DNA of 13,465 nt, from assembly GCA_019322385.1 (NCBI GenBank), contig JAHWIS010000107.1, forward strand, positions 1 to 13,465. The letters run 5' to 3'. Source of the DNA: Candidatus Woesearchaeota archaeon (lineage in GTDB: Archaea > Nanobdellota > Nanobdellia > Woesearchaeales > UBA11576). The notes beneath the pieces are model-generated. The model made no database searches. It worked only from the letters and a program-made list of their open reading frames with translations, and was not told where the DNA came from. This document shows, in pieces, positions 1 through 6,567 of the stretch. The position numbers were made by a program, and so were the translations under genes. Within the stretch, counting starts at the first letter, position 1. Every line of letters begins with the position of its first letter.

Positions 1-74
1 AATGGCTTCGGCATGTTCAGCGTCAATGGGTAGAGCCTTGTCGCGTATCCTGCTGCAAGTATTATCGCTTTCAT
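1..74 (-). CDS. Sugar-phosphate nucleotidyltransferase, N-terminal fragment (runs off left edge)
   Basis: Only the first 24 codons are inside the window. They read MKAIILAAGYATRLYPLT, then four residues, then PKP: the N-terminal signature of the NTP_transferase family (glucose-1-phosphate thymidylyl-, mannose-1-phosphate guanylyl- and related transferases). The AAGxxTR loop binds the nucleotide triphosphate and the Lys of PKP is normally conserved. The usual second Gly of GxGTR is Ala here (GYATR), a variant I associate with some family members. The ATG overlaps the cca stop as ATGA (71-74), so the gene is probably co-transcribed with cca and translationally coupled. Such enzymes activate sugars for glycan or nucleotide-sugar synthesis in the cytoplasm. 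The exact sugar and nucleotide cannot be told from this fragment. Confidence 0.8.
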   Translation of the reverse strand, partial: MKAIILAAGYATRLYPLTLNMPKP

Positions 75-1309
75 CTCCTCACCACCTTCTTCACCTTCTC
101 ATACAGGTGCTCATCATTCTTGATTATGAAATCAACAAGCTTCTCAGCCTTTGTGAACTTCCGCTTGACATAAGTGCAGACTCTTCCTTTCTCGACAAAG
201 GTCTTGCCGTGCTTCTTCTTGAAGTTCTCTATCCGCTCTTTCTCCCTTAGCGGCGGCCCGACCCATTTGGCTACCTTGAACAGGTCGCGAGGGTCCAGCA
301 CATACCAGAAAAGCGCATTTGTCTTCTTGTCCCATTTCCAATCTGCTTTCTTGACCTTGAAGTCATAGAACTTGAGCTGGTTCTTTACCTGTTGGAATGC
401 CTTAAGCAGTTTTGCACCGACAATATCCTCCTTGCCTTTCGGCGCATCGACCTCAAGCAATATGAGCTTGCTCTTGCCAGCCTCTTTCTTGATGTCATCG
501 AGTGTCTTCTCCCTTACCTCGAATGCTTTTCGCATAGGCCGTTTCAAAAAGATAGAAGCTGCCTTCTGGAACTGCTCCAGCTTCTCATAAGACAATGCTG
601 CTGCTGCATTCCTTTCAGGCAACACAGGATCTATCACGATGATCGGGCTGTCTATCTTTGATCGGTTCAGTTTCTTGAGCGCGTCCTTCTTGTAGTATTT
701 CTCTGGATCGATGACTTCCTTGTCTTTCCATTTCTGCGAAGCCTTCAGGAATTTCAGGAATCCCTTGTAGTGTATAACAAGTATGTCAAGCACATGTCCG
801 GAGAATCCCTTGATGTATGACTCTGCGCCATACACACCGCATGCCTTGCAGAACTGTTTCGCAAACCTTATCTCATCTGTCATCCCAGGATGTTTCTTCA
901 CCCACTCAACATGCAATGGGCTCATGTCTGTCACATTGACTGCCTTGCTCGGGTCCTTGATGTCAAGCACCGGCACGATCTCATAATGTATCTTGTTCTT
1001 TACGCGATAATAATCCCTGCTTCCATGCACAAGCTCTGGCTTGAACAGCTTCAGCACCTGCCTCAACAGTTTGGACAGGTCCTTGTCTTTGTAAGCATAA
1101 CTGAATTTCACGAAAACATCGCAGTCATGGTCTCCTGCAAGATAGGTGTCCTTTGCTATCGAACCCCCCACAACTGCCTTTGCCTTTACCTTGTTCTTCT
1201 TGATCTCAGAATTCAGCTTTTTGATGAACTCATCTATTTCCTTGAGCAGTTTCTCATCTGCTGGCTTTATCCGGGCTATCACTTCTTTTAGAAGCTGTTT
1301 TGTGTCCAT
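71..1309 (-). CDS. cca: CCA-adding tRNA nucleotidyltransferase (archaeal class I)
   Basis: Adds or repairs the 3' CCA of tRNA, using CTP and ATP without a nucleic-acid template; cytoplasmic. The 412-residue product has the class I fold signature VVGGS (residues 46-50), then DHDCDVF with D62 and D64 as likely metal ligands. The third carboxylate is probably E110 in YEIVPVLD, where family members I know have Asp. The central domain has the family-typical stretches GVYGAESYIKGFSGH (158-172) and IDPVLPERNAAAALS (226-240). Length is close to that of known archaeal enzymes. I chose the Met at 1309 rather than an in-frame Met at 1381: a TATA box (1332-1339) lies about 26 bases upstream of 1309, giving a leaderless mRNA, and the family homology begins after this Met. 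The extra 24 residues of the longer reading look like translated promoter. The gene overlaps the downstream nucleotidyltransferase by 4 bases. Confidence 0.93.
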   Translation of the reverse strand: MDTKQLLKEVIARIKPADEKLLKEIDEFIKKLNSEIKKNKVKAKAVVGGSIAKDTYLAGDHDCDVFVKFSYAYKDKDLSKLLRQVLKLFKPELVHGSRDYYRVKNKIHYEIVPVLDIKDPSKAVNVTDMSPLHVEWVKKHPGMTDEIRFAKQFCKACGVYGAESYIKGFSGHVLDILVIHYKGFLKFLKASQKWKDKEVIDPEKYYKKDALKKLNRSKIDSPIIVIDPVLPERNAAAALSYEKLEQFQKAASIFLKRPMRKAFEVREKTLDDIKKEAGKSKLILLEVDAPKGKEDIVGAKLLKAFQQVKNQLKFYDFKVKKADWKWDKKTNALFWYVLDPRDLFKVAKWVGPPLREKERIENFKKKHGKTFVEKGRVCTYVKRKFTKAEKLVDFIIKNDEHLYEKVKKVVRR

Positions 1310-1331
1310 AGACCGCGATATAGACCCGCCG

Positions 1332-1339
1332 TTTATAAA
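1332..1339 (-). promoter_or_regulatory. TATA box of cca
   Basis: TTTATAAA on the minus strand, centred about 26 bases upstream of the ATG at 1309. That spacing puts transcription start at or next to the start codon, so cca is probably translated from a leaderless mRNA; I see no good Shine-Dalgarno sequence before the ATG. Confidence 0.65.
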
Positions 1340-1341
1340 GG

Positions 1342-1383
1342 TTATGCAAGGATAGGGCTCAATAAGCCCTAAATACTGCATAA
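1342..1383. repeat. Nested inverted repeat between cca and the cyclase gene
   Basis: Outer arms TTATGCA (1342-1348) and TGCATAA (1377-1383) flank inner arms TAGGGCT (1353-1359) and AGCCCTA (1365-1371), which enclose the five bases CAATA. The two arm pairs are nearly concentric, offset by half a base because the gaps are 4 and 5 bases. The structure lies just upstream of the cca TATA box and about 50 bases upstream of the cyclase TATA box. It could be a regulator binding site acting on one or both divergent genes, or fold as a hairpin if transcribed. The function is inferred from position only. Confidence 0.5.
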
Positions 1384-1431
1384 TAGGCGTTTCTGGAGCC
1401 TTTTTAAACCAAAATCAAAAAAATAGAAAGA

Positions 1432-1439
1432 TTTAAATA
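1432..1439 (+). promoter_or_regulatory. TATA box of the GAF-cyclase gene
   Basis: TTTAAATA preceded by a purine-rich GAAAGA that fits a BRE. Transcription would begin near 1462, giving a leader of about 24 bases before the ATG at 1486. Only a weak AGGA (1467-1470) is seen as a possible ribosome binding site, and it is far from the start. Confidence 0.55.
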
Positions 1440-1485
1440 CCTCCACTAGCTTTTTACTACTTCATCAGGATAAAAACCTTTAAAA

Positions 1486-3117
1486 ATGGCTGGAGCTGAC
1501 AAGATAAAGAAACTAGTTGCTAAGATACACTCTCAAGGCAACAGGTTACAGGTTCTAAATGCTCTTTTCGAGCTAGAGACAGCTACAAGCGACAAATACC
1601 AGCTATTGAAAGAGATCCTATTGCTTTCTGTAAAATCCCTGACTGTTGAACACGGCTTTATAGTCCTGCACAACAAGGACAGCTCAGCCCCATTTGAATA
1701 CGGCGCCACAAACACATCTGAACAGTTTGAGGACAAGACACTGGTCAGGGATGTCTGTGAGAACATAATCAAGACAAGAAAACCAGTCATCATAAACGAT
1801 ACAAGGCTTCACAAGAGGCTGCGGAGATGCAGGATAAAGAACATAATCGCATTGCCGCTCATGTTCGGCAAGGATCCTGTAGGAGTCTTCATGATCATGA
1901 ACAAGCGCAAGCATCTTTTCAAGAAGCGCGACCTTATACTTTTCAATATGATATGCAGGTTCACAGCATCTGCTATAGAGCATTCCAAAGGCCATGATGA
2001 GCTTGAAGAGAAGAGTAAAGAGCTAGAGACAATCAATAAGATTGACAGGATCAGGGACACTATCAAGGATTTCAAGACACTGATAGACGCGATCCTGCAG
2101 GAATTGATCCAGGTCATCGATGCAAAGCTCGCGTTCTTCTTCTTGTACGACAAGAAGACCAACAAGACAGAACTGAAGGTCTCTGGAAAGCTCAAGTCCT
2201 CGACATTTGTGCATAATAATTCAGACACAATCTATGACATGTCACGCTCGACATTGAACCAGGGAGAGTTGACCGAGTTCAAGAACCTCACCAAAGATAT
2301 CAAGTCAGCGATCTGCACACCTATTGTCGTCAGCGATGACACACTAGGCGTATTCGGAGTGATCAACTCAAACACAAACGGCGGTTTCAGCAGGGTCGAC
2401 AAGAATCTTCTGAACGCTATCGCAAAGCAGTCAGACTCTGCAGTGTTCGAAGACATGGAGAAGACCGAGCTGAAAAAGGCATTCCAGCGTTATGTCAGTC
2501 CTGATGTCATCGAAGAGATAATGTCAGACACTGAAAAGGATTTCTTGAGGACAGATAAACGGGAATTGACAGTCTTGTTCTCTGATCTGCGTGGCTTCAC
2601 AGAGCTATCAGAGAAACTCGATCCAGAAGAGGTTGTCGAGATACTCAATGAGCATTTCGAGACAATGTCAAAAATAATCCTGAAGCAGAGGGGAACTCTC
2701 GACAAGTTTGTCGGCGACGAGATAATGGCGGTTTTCGGGGCTCCTGTATACACAGAGACTCACGCTCTCAAGGCGATCAAGACAGCGCTTGATATGCAGA
2801 AGGCACAGAAAGAGCTCTCAAAAAAGTTCAAGAAGAAGTTCGGCATTGAGGTCGAGATGGGCGTCGGCATCAACACAGGTGACATGGTCGTCGGAAACAT
2901 CGGCTCGAGGCAGAGGATGGACTACACAGTCATAGGCGACAGTGTGAATATAGCTTCAAGGCTCTGCTCTGCTGCAGAAGCAAATCAGATCTTGATTACA
3001 GAGAGCACATACGCAGAAATAAAGCGATCAGTAAAAGTAAAAGAACTCGAGAAGATAACTGTCAAAGGCAAATCAAGACCATTGCAGGTCTATAATGTTA
3101 CTGGATTGGCAAAATAG
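1486..3117 (+). CDS. GAF-GAF class III adenylate/guanylate cyclase
   Basis: Predicted soluble signalling enzyme of 543 residues making a cyclic nucleotide from ATP or GTP. Two GAF sensor domains (about 20-165 and 186-325) precede a class III cyclase domain (about 356-540); no membrane helix or signal peptide is seen. The catalytic set is complete: metal-binding D367 (FSDLRGFT) and D411 (KFVGDE), 44 residues apart; base-selecting K407 and T481; transition-state N488 and R492 in GDSVNIASR. The Lys/Thr pair fits the class IIIb adenylate cyclase pattern, so cAMP is the likelier product, though this needs assay. GAF1 has an incomplete NKFDE-like motif (N139, K140, F145, D149, but Leu in place of the final Glu), so cyclic-nucleotide binding there is not established. 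The gene is monocistronic, divergent from cca and convergent with the small membrane protein gene 9 bases away. Class III cyclases are common in bacteria and unusual in archaea, which suggests ancient or recent transfer. Confidence 0.92.
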   Translation: MAGADKIKKLVAKIHSQGNRLQVLNALFELETATSDKYQLLKEILLLSVKSLTVEHGFIVLHNKDSSAPFEYGATNTSEQFEDKTLVRDVCENIIKTRKPVIINDTRLHKRLRRCRIKNIIALPLMFGKDPVGVFMIMNKRKHLFKKRDLILFNMICRFTASAIEHSKGHDELEEKSKELETINKIDRIRDTIKDFKTLIDAILQELIQVIDAKLAFFFLYDKKTNKTELKVSGKLKSSTFVHNNSDTIYDMSRSTLNQGELTEFKNLTKDIKSAICTPIVVSDDTLGVFGVINSNTNGGFSRVDKNLLNAIAKQSDSAVFEDMEKTELKKAFQRYVSPDVIEEIMSDTEKDFLRTDKRELTVLFSDLRGFTELSEKLDPEEVVEILNEHFETMSKIILKQRGTLDKFVGDEIMAVFGAPVYTETHALKAIKTALDMQKAQKELSKKFKKKFGIEVEMGVGINTGDMVVGNIGSRQRMDYTVIGDSVNIASRLCSAAEANQILITESTYAEIKRSVKVKELEKITVKGKSRPLQVYNVTGLAK

Positions 3118-3126
3118 AACTAGTTC

Positions 3127-3441
3127 TCACACAAGCACCAACAGAACTATCCCAACAACAAGCATAACATCCCCTAGCACCAGCAGTCCATAAGCCAGTT
3201 GCTCGTCTTGAGGAGTCTTCTTCCACCATGCAGGGAATTTCTTGAATGATGGTCCTATGTTCTTGAAGAAGTATGGCAGTTTCTTGCCAAAGAAATCGCT
3301 GAAGAACATGCTCACTGCCTTCATGTAGAGATTGAGGTCAAACCCTTTCTTTTTTACCTTTACCCCTGGCGCAGCTCCTGCTTTGGGAACCGCTGCAGGT
3401 TTCTTCTTCAAAAGACCTATCTTCTCTAAAAAGCCTGGCAT
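3127..3441 (-). CDS. Small one-helix membrane protein with Ala/Pro/Lys-rich N-terminus
   Basis: I do not recognise this 104-residue protein. Residues 1-30 are basic and rich in Pro, Ala and Lys, probably disordered. KKGFDLNLYMKAV (31-43) resembles KKAGVDINKAV in the coiled-coil protein encoded at 5954-6538. Residues 38-75 are aromatic and basic (FFSDFFGKK, FPAWWKK), likely amphipathic and lying on the membrane. The C-terminus (about 83-104) is one very hydrophobic helix, so the protein is probably tail-anchored with its bulk in the cytoplasm. It starts 21 bases after the stop of the FlaI-like ATPase gene and has a good Shine-Dalgarno AGAGGT (3447-3452, 5-base spacing), so it is almost certainly co-transcribed with it. 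A role as membrane anchor or partner of that ATPase is inference. Confidence 0.8.
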   Translation of the reverse strand: MPGFLEKIGLLKKKPAAVPKAGAAPGVKVKKKGFDLNLYMKAVSMFFSDFFGKKLPYFFKNIGPSFKKFPAWWKKTPQDEQLAYGLLVLGDVMLVVGIVLLVLV

Positions 3442-3462
3442 GTTGTACCTCTTTTTTTAAGA

Positions 3463-5796
3463 TCAATAGCTTAATCCGTATGGATTGAATTCGGTTTTGC
3501 CTTTATTAAGTTTTCTTTTCTTCAGCTCACGCTCGAGCCAGTTGACCCATTTTCTCTTTATCTCTTTAGTATCAAGCTTTCCTTTACTTTCCTTGACCTC
3601 TTCCGATATCATGTGGAACTGGTCATTGCTCTTTATCACGAATGGCGCTTCAAGCAGGTCCATGTCGTCGAGCTCTTCTGCCTTCTTGACAAGCATCTCC
3701 TTAAGTTCTCCCCGCAAAACCACATTGTCCCACAAAGCATCCCAGTTCCCTGCAAAGTCAGGGATGTTTGCTGCGATTGCCTTGAGTATCTCTGAATCGC
3801 CGTCAAGCAGCTCATCTGTCGGGACGAGCTCATCCTTTTTCGGCTCGTATTTCATCAGGTCGATGAAGCCATGTTCAAGCATAGGGTCTTCCTGCCAGAG
3901 CTTTCTTATCTCTGTTATCTGAGTCACTCGACGGTATCTGTGAAGACCATCCGCTGACTTGATTGGATTCGCGACAACGACTATGTCTGTTGCCTTGAAG
4001 CTTGTCTTAGGGATCCCTATATCATTCACTACCCTGTCAAACAATCCAAATGGTGAATCTGCGTGTATCGTCCCTGCAACTACGTTGGCTGCAGCACCGA
4101 CTCTCATCGCTTCATAGAGTGCTGTCGCCTCCTTACTACGCACCTCACCGACGATAAGCGCGCTGTCGCCCAAACGAAGTGTACTTCGTATGCCGTCTTC
4201 TGCGCTCATCTCGCTGCTCCCTTTTGCAAGAGCTGATGCCACTTTCATCGGCTGGATATTGAACCCTAATTTCCTCATGGATATTGTCGGGAGTTCCATA
4301 GTGTCCTCGATAGTTATTATCCTATAGCGCCGCATTATCTCAATCAACAATGAACTCAAGAAGCTTGACTTTCCGCTCGACCTGGTCCCGCACACCATCA
4401 TGCTTCGCGTGCCGTCGATAAGGAAGCTCAGCAGTCCTGCCGCAAGCGGGTTGATCATCTTATACTTGATGAACAATGGCAGTGTCCATGGCTTGTCCCT
4501 GTGTCGCCTGAAAGAGAAAGCAAGACCTGTCGGGTCAAGGGGCCTTGTTATCGTCGAGACTCGCACAGAAGCGCCTGGCAGTTCCAGCTCTGTATCTAAT
4601 ATGACATTCGCCTCATCAAGCGGCCTGCCTGATACCATCCTGAGCTTTGTTGCCCAGCTCTCTGCTTCCGTAACTGTAGATATGATATTAGTGACGCAAT
4701 CTGCATAGTCTGCATGCACTATGAACACCGGCAGCCTTCCCTGCGGGCTGTTGACTGAAATGTCCTGTATCTTCTCGTCCTGTAGCAGAACCTCGACCAG
4801 GCCGAAGCCGATCGTGTACCTGACAAGTATCTTCGCGAGCTTGTCCATCCCCTCTTCAGACATCTTCAGGTTACGGTAAGCGACAAGCTCTGCAATCAGG
4901 TCGCGCCCGACATTGATGAAAACCTCCCTCATCCTTTCAGGGTCTGTGAATTCCTGCCTTGTAGGCTTGTGCTCTGCGAGTATGTTGCGCGCAAGGTCAA
5001 GTATCTCATACTCGTCCTCGGATAGCTTGAACTCCGGCGGTGTCATGTGGTATATGTATTGCACAGAATCAGGCAGTTTGAATATCGTTATCTCGGTGTC
5101 CGCGCCGATGGTGTAGCTGTCCATCTCTTCCCCTTCTGGCGGGAAGTTTGCCATCAGCTTTGTCCACATGAAGTCAGGCTTTATCATCGGATGGAAAAAG
5201 TTCCTGTAGATGTCCCTGTCCCCGACGCGATAACCTGCTAGGAACGGCTTTGCGATCGTTATCAGCCTTGTCTTATCGAGAAGGTCGAGGAGATAAGCCA
5301 GCACCTGCATGTAATGCTCTACCCCTGGTTTCAGCTTCTCGTCAACCAGCTTCATGTGCGTAAGCCGTTCTTCCCTAAGCTGCCGTTTGAGCTCTACATA
5401 CATTCCTATAGGGTCAGAGCGTAGCGTCTGGAATATCAGCTTCTGTATCTCTGTGTACCATTTGTTCACGAATTGCTTGGCTACAACATCCACCTGCAGG
5501 GCCTGCAGCGTGAACATCTCCTTCTGTCTTGAGAGCTTGTCATAGAGAAGTGCGACCTCCTTGAGAAGTGCTGTCTGGTTATAGTCGTATTCATACTCCC
5601 GTTTCTGGATGAACACGATCTTTGTCACGTTCTTTGATTCGACAAGATTGTCGCATGTCCTGGACATTACGCGGGGATTGTCTTCTATAGAAGGTACCAT
5701 CGGTGCGCCTTCATAATTGACGCGCATGACATTGTCTTCTCCTTCCCGCGCAACCTCATATCCATATAGGGGCAGTCTCCCTTCAAACATCGCCAT
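3463..5796 (-). CDS. FlaI/VirB11/GspE-type secretion ATPase with long N-terminal region
   Basis: Hexameric P-loop ATPase of the family that powers archaellum, type IV pilus and type II/IV secretion assembly at the cytoplasmic face of the membrane. In the 777-residue product, Walker A is GTRSSGKS (470-477, K476), the Asp box is IEDTMEL (496-502), Walker B is ALIVGE (546-551, E551) and the His box is GTIHAD (575-580), all intact and in the usual order. FlaI and GspE proteins are often around 500-550 residues; here about 300 residues precede the usual N-terminal domain, including a Lys/Glu-rich helical part. I place the start at ATG 5796 rather than GTG 5829 because GGTGATCC (5798-5805), complementary to the 16S rRNA 3' end, sits at ideal spacing before 5796. 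The gene leads an operon with the small membrane protein gene. No FlaJ/TadC platform, prepilin or FlaH gene is adjacent, so the exported or assembled substrate is unknown. Confidence 0.9.
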   Translation of the reverse strand: MAMFEGRLPLYGYEVAREGEDNVMRVNYEGAPMVPSIEDNPRVMSRTCDNLVESKNVTKIVFIQKREYEYDYNQTALLKEVALLYDKLSRQKEMFTLQALQVDVVAKQFVNKWYTEIQKLIFQTLRSDPIGMYVELKRQLREERLTHMKLVDEKLKPGVEHYMQVLAYLLDLLDKTRLITIAKPFLAGYRVGDRDIYRNFFHPMIKPDFMWTKLMANFPPEGEEMDSYTIGADTEITIFKLPDSVQYIYHMTPPEFKLSEDEYEILDLARNILAEHKPTRQEFTDPERMREVFINVGRDLIAELVAYRNLKMSEEGMDKLAKILVRYTIGFGLVEVLLQDEKIQDISVNSPQGRLPVFIVHADYADCVTNIISTVTEAESWATKLRMVSGRPLDEANVILDTELELPGASVRVSTITRPLDPTGLAFSFRRHRDKPWTLPLFIKYKMINPLAAGLLSFLIDGTRSMMVCGTRSSGKSSFLSSLLIEIMRRYRIITIEDTMELPTISMRKLGFNIQPMKVASALAKGSSEMSAEDGIRSTLRLGDSALIVGEVRSKEATALYEAMRVGAAANVVAGTIHADSPFGLFDRVVNDIGIPKTSFKATDIVVVANPIKSADGLHRYRRVTQITEIRKLWQEDPMLEHGFIDLMKYEPKKDELVPTDELLDGDSEILKAIAANIPDFAGNWDALWDNVVLRGELKEMLVKKAEELDDMDLLEAPFVIKSNDQFHMISEEVKESKGKLDTKEIKRKWVNWLERELKKRKLNKGKTEFNPYGLSY

Positions 5797-5797
5797 T

Positions 5798-5805
5798 GGA
5801 TCACC
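5798..5805 (-). promoter_or_regulatory. Shine-Dalgarno site deciding the start of the FlaI-like ATPase
   Basis: GGTGATCC on the minus strand followed by A and then ATG at 5796. It matches an 8-base part of the canonical complement of the 16S 3' end. The same GGTGAT arrangement precedes the lipoprotein ATG at 8808. This favours 5796 over the upstream GTG at 5829, although a weak AATAATAAA (5852-5860) is correctly spaced for a leaderless transcript at that GTG. Confidence 0.7.
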
Positions 5806-5915
5806 GTTTTTTGCTGAACATTGATACACTACTAATCCATACTAACAAAACTTTATTATTGTACAGATGAACAGGTAGACATCTGATATCGTAAAAACAC
5901 TACAAGATAGAGCGT

Positions 5916-5923
5916 TTTATAAA
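5916..5923 (+). promoter_or_regulatory. TATA box of the coiled-coil protein gene at 5954
   Basis: TTTATAAA centred about 34 bases before the ATG at 5954. Transcription start is expected near 5945, giving a leader of roughly 8 bases with no evident Shine-Dalgarno sequence. Confidence 0.55.
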
Positions 5924-5953
5924 AATTGTGATTAATGGAAAAGTGGTTTAAAA

Positions 5954-6538
5954 ATGCCTGAACAACCTGCTGCACCACCTGGAATGCCTTCAGCAGAGGC
6001 TGCTCCTACAGAACTGCCCGAGAAAGCTCCAGAGGCCCCTGCAAAAAAGCCAGGTCTCTTTGCCCCAAAGCCAAAGAAAGCAGGTGTTGACATCAACAAG
6101 GCTGTTTCTGATCTTGCTGGCGAGCTTAACAATATAGGCCGAAGGCTCATGGTCCTGGAAGAGCGGTACACGAACATCAGGAAGAAAACACAGGTCACTG
6201 ACCAGAACATGCTCAACAACAACAAGAAGGTCATGACAGAGATACAGACAACGCATGAAGAGATGGATGAGCTCAGGAAGCAGATCACAGACATTGTTGA
6301 CAAGATGAAAATCATTGTGCGTGAGCTCAAGGAATGCGCAAAGCGTCAGGATGTCGCTGTCCTGCAGAAATACATCAACATCTGGGAGCCTGTCAATTTC
6401 ATAACCCGCGAAGGCGCCACTAAGATGATAAAGGACCAGGTAGAGGCACAGTTCAAGGACCTTAACATAAGGCTCCAGCAAGAGGATTACATAAAAGAAC
6501 AGATCAGGCTTCTGCTGAAAGACCTTAAATCAGGATAG
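5954..6538 (+). CDS. Pro/Ala-rich coiled-coil protein, possibly FlaC/D-like
   Basis: A 194-residue soluble protein I cannot assign to a named family. Residues 1-40 are Pro/Ala/Glu-rich and probably disordered. Residues 41-51 (KKAGVDINKAV) resemble a motif in the small membrane protein at 3127-3441. Residues 52-125 form a long charged helix with heptad-like hydrophobics, a coiled coil. After YINIWEPVNFITREG (about 140-154) comes a second helical segment to the end. No membrane helix or signal peptide is seen. The shape recalls archaellum accessory proteins FlaC/FlaD, but that is a weak resemblance, not a demonstrated homology. It is divergent from the FlaI-like ATPase gene and convergent with the HerA-like ATPase gene, so a scaffold or adaptor role for either ATPase is plausible inference. 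Confidence 0.85.
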   Translation: MPEQPAAPPGMPSAEAAPTELPEKAPEAPAKKPGLFAPKPKKAGVDINKAVSDLAGELNNIGRRLMVLEERYTNIRKKTQVTDQNMLNNNKKVMTEIQTTHEEMDELRKQITDIVDKMKIIVRELKECAKRQDVAVLQKYINIWEPVNFITREGATKMIKDQVEAQFKDLNIRLQQEDYIKEQIRLLLKDLKSG

Positions 6539-6555
6539 CAGAATAATAACTAGCA

Positions 6556-6563
6556 GAAAAAAA
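6556..6563 (-). terminator. U-tract terminator after the HerA-like ATPase gene
   Basis: A run of seven T on the minus strand (A7 at 6557-6563 on the plus strand), 5 bases past the stop codon at 6568. Archaeal RNA polymerase terminates at such T-tracts without needing a hairpin. It lies between convergent genes. Confidence 0.5.
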
Positions 6564-6567
6564 GGGA

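Noticed and set aside
890..1291. 133-residue open frame on the plus strand inside cca
   Set aside because: It lies antisense to a well-supported enzyme gene and has no recognisable features or start signals.
1310..1381. N-terminal extension of cca starting at 1381
   Set aside because: It runs through the TATA box and the nested inverted repeat, and the added residues have no family similarity; the Met at 1309 fits a leaderless start.
1809..2228. 139-residue open frame on the minus strand inside the cyclase gene
   Set aside because: Antisense to the GAF region; Ser/Leu-rich composition is typical of a shadow frame.
5864..5885. Inverted repeat CAGAT...ATCTG upstream of the FlaI-like gene
   Set aside because: Only 5-bp arms with a 12-base spacer; expected by chance.
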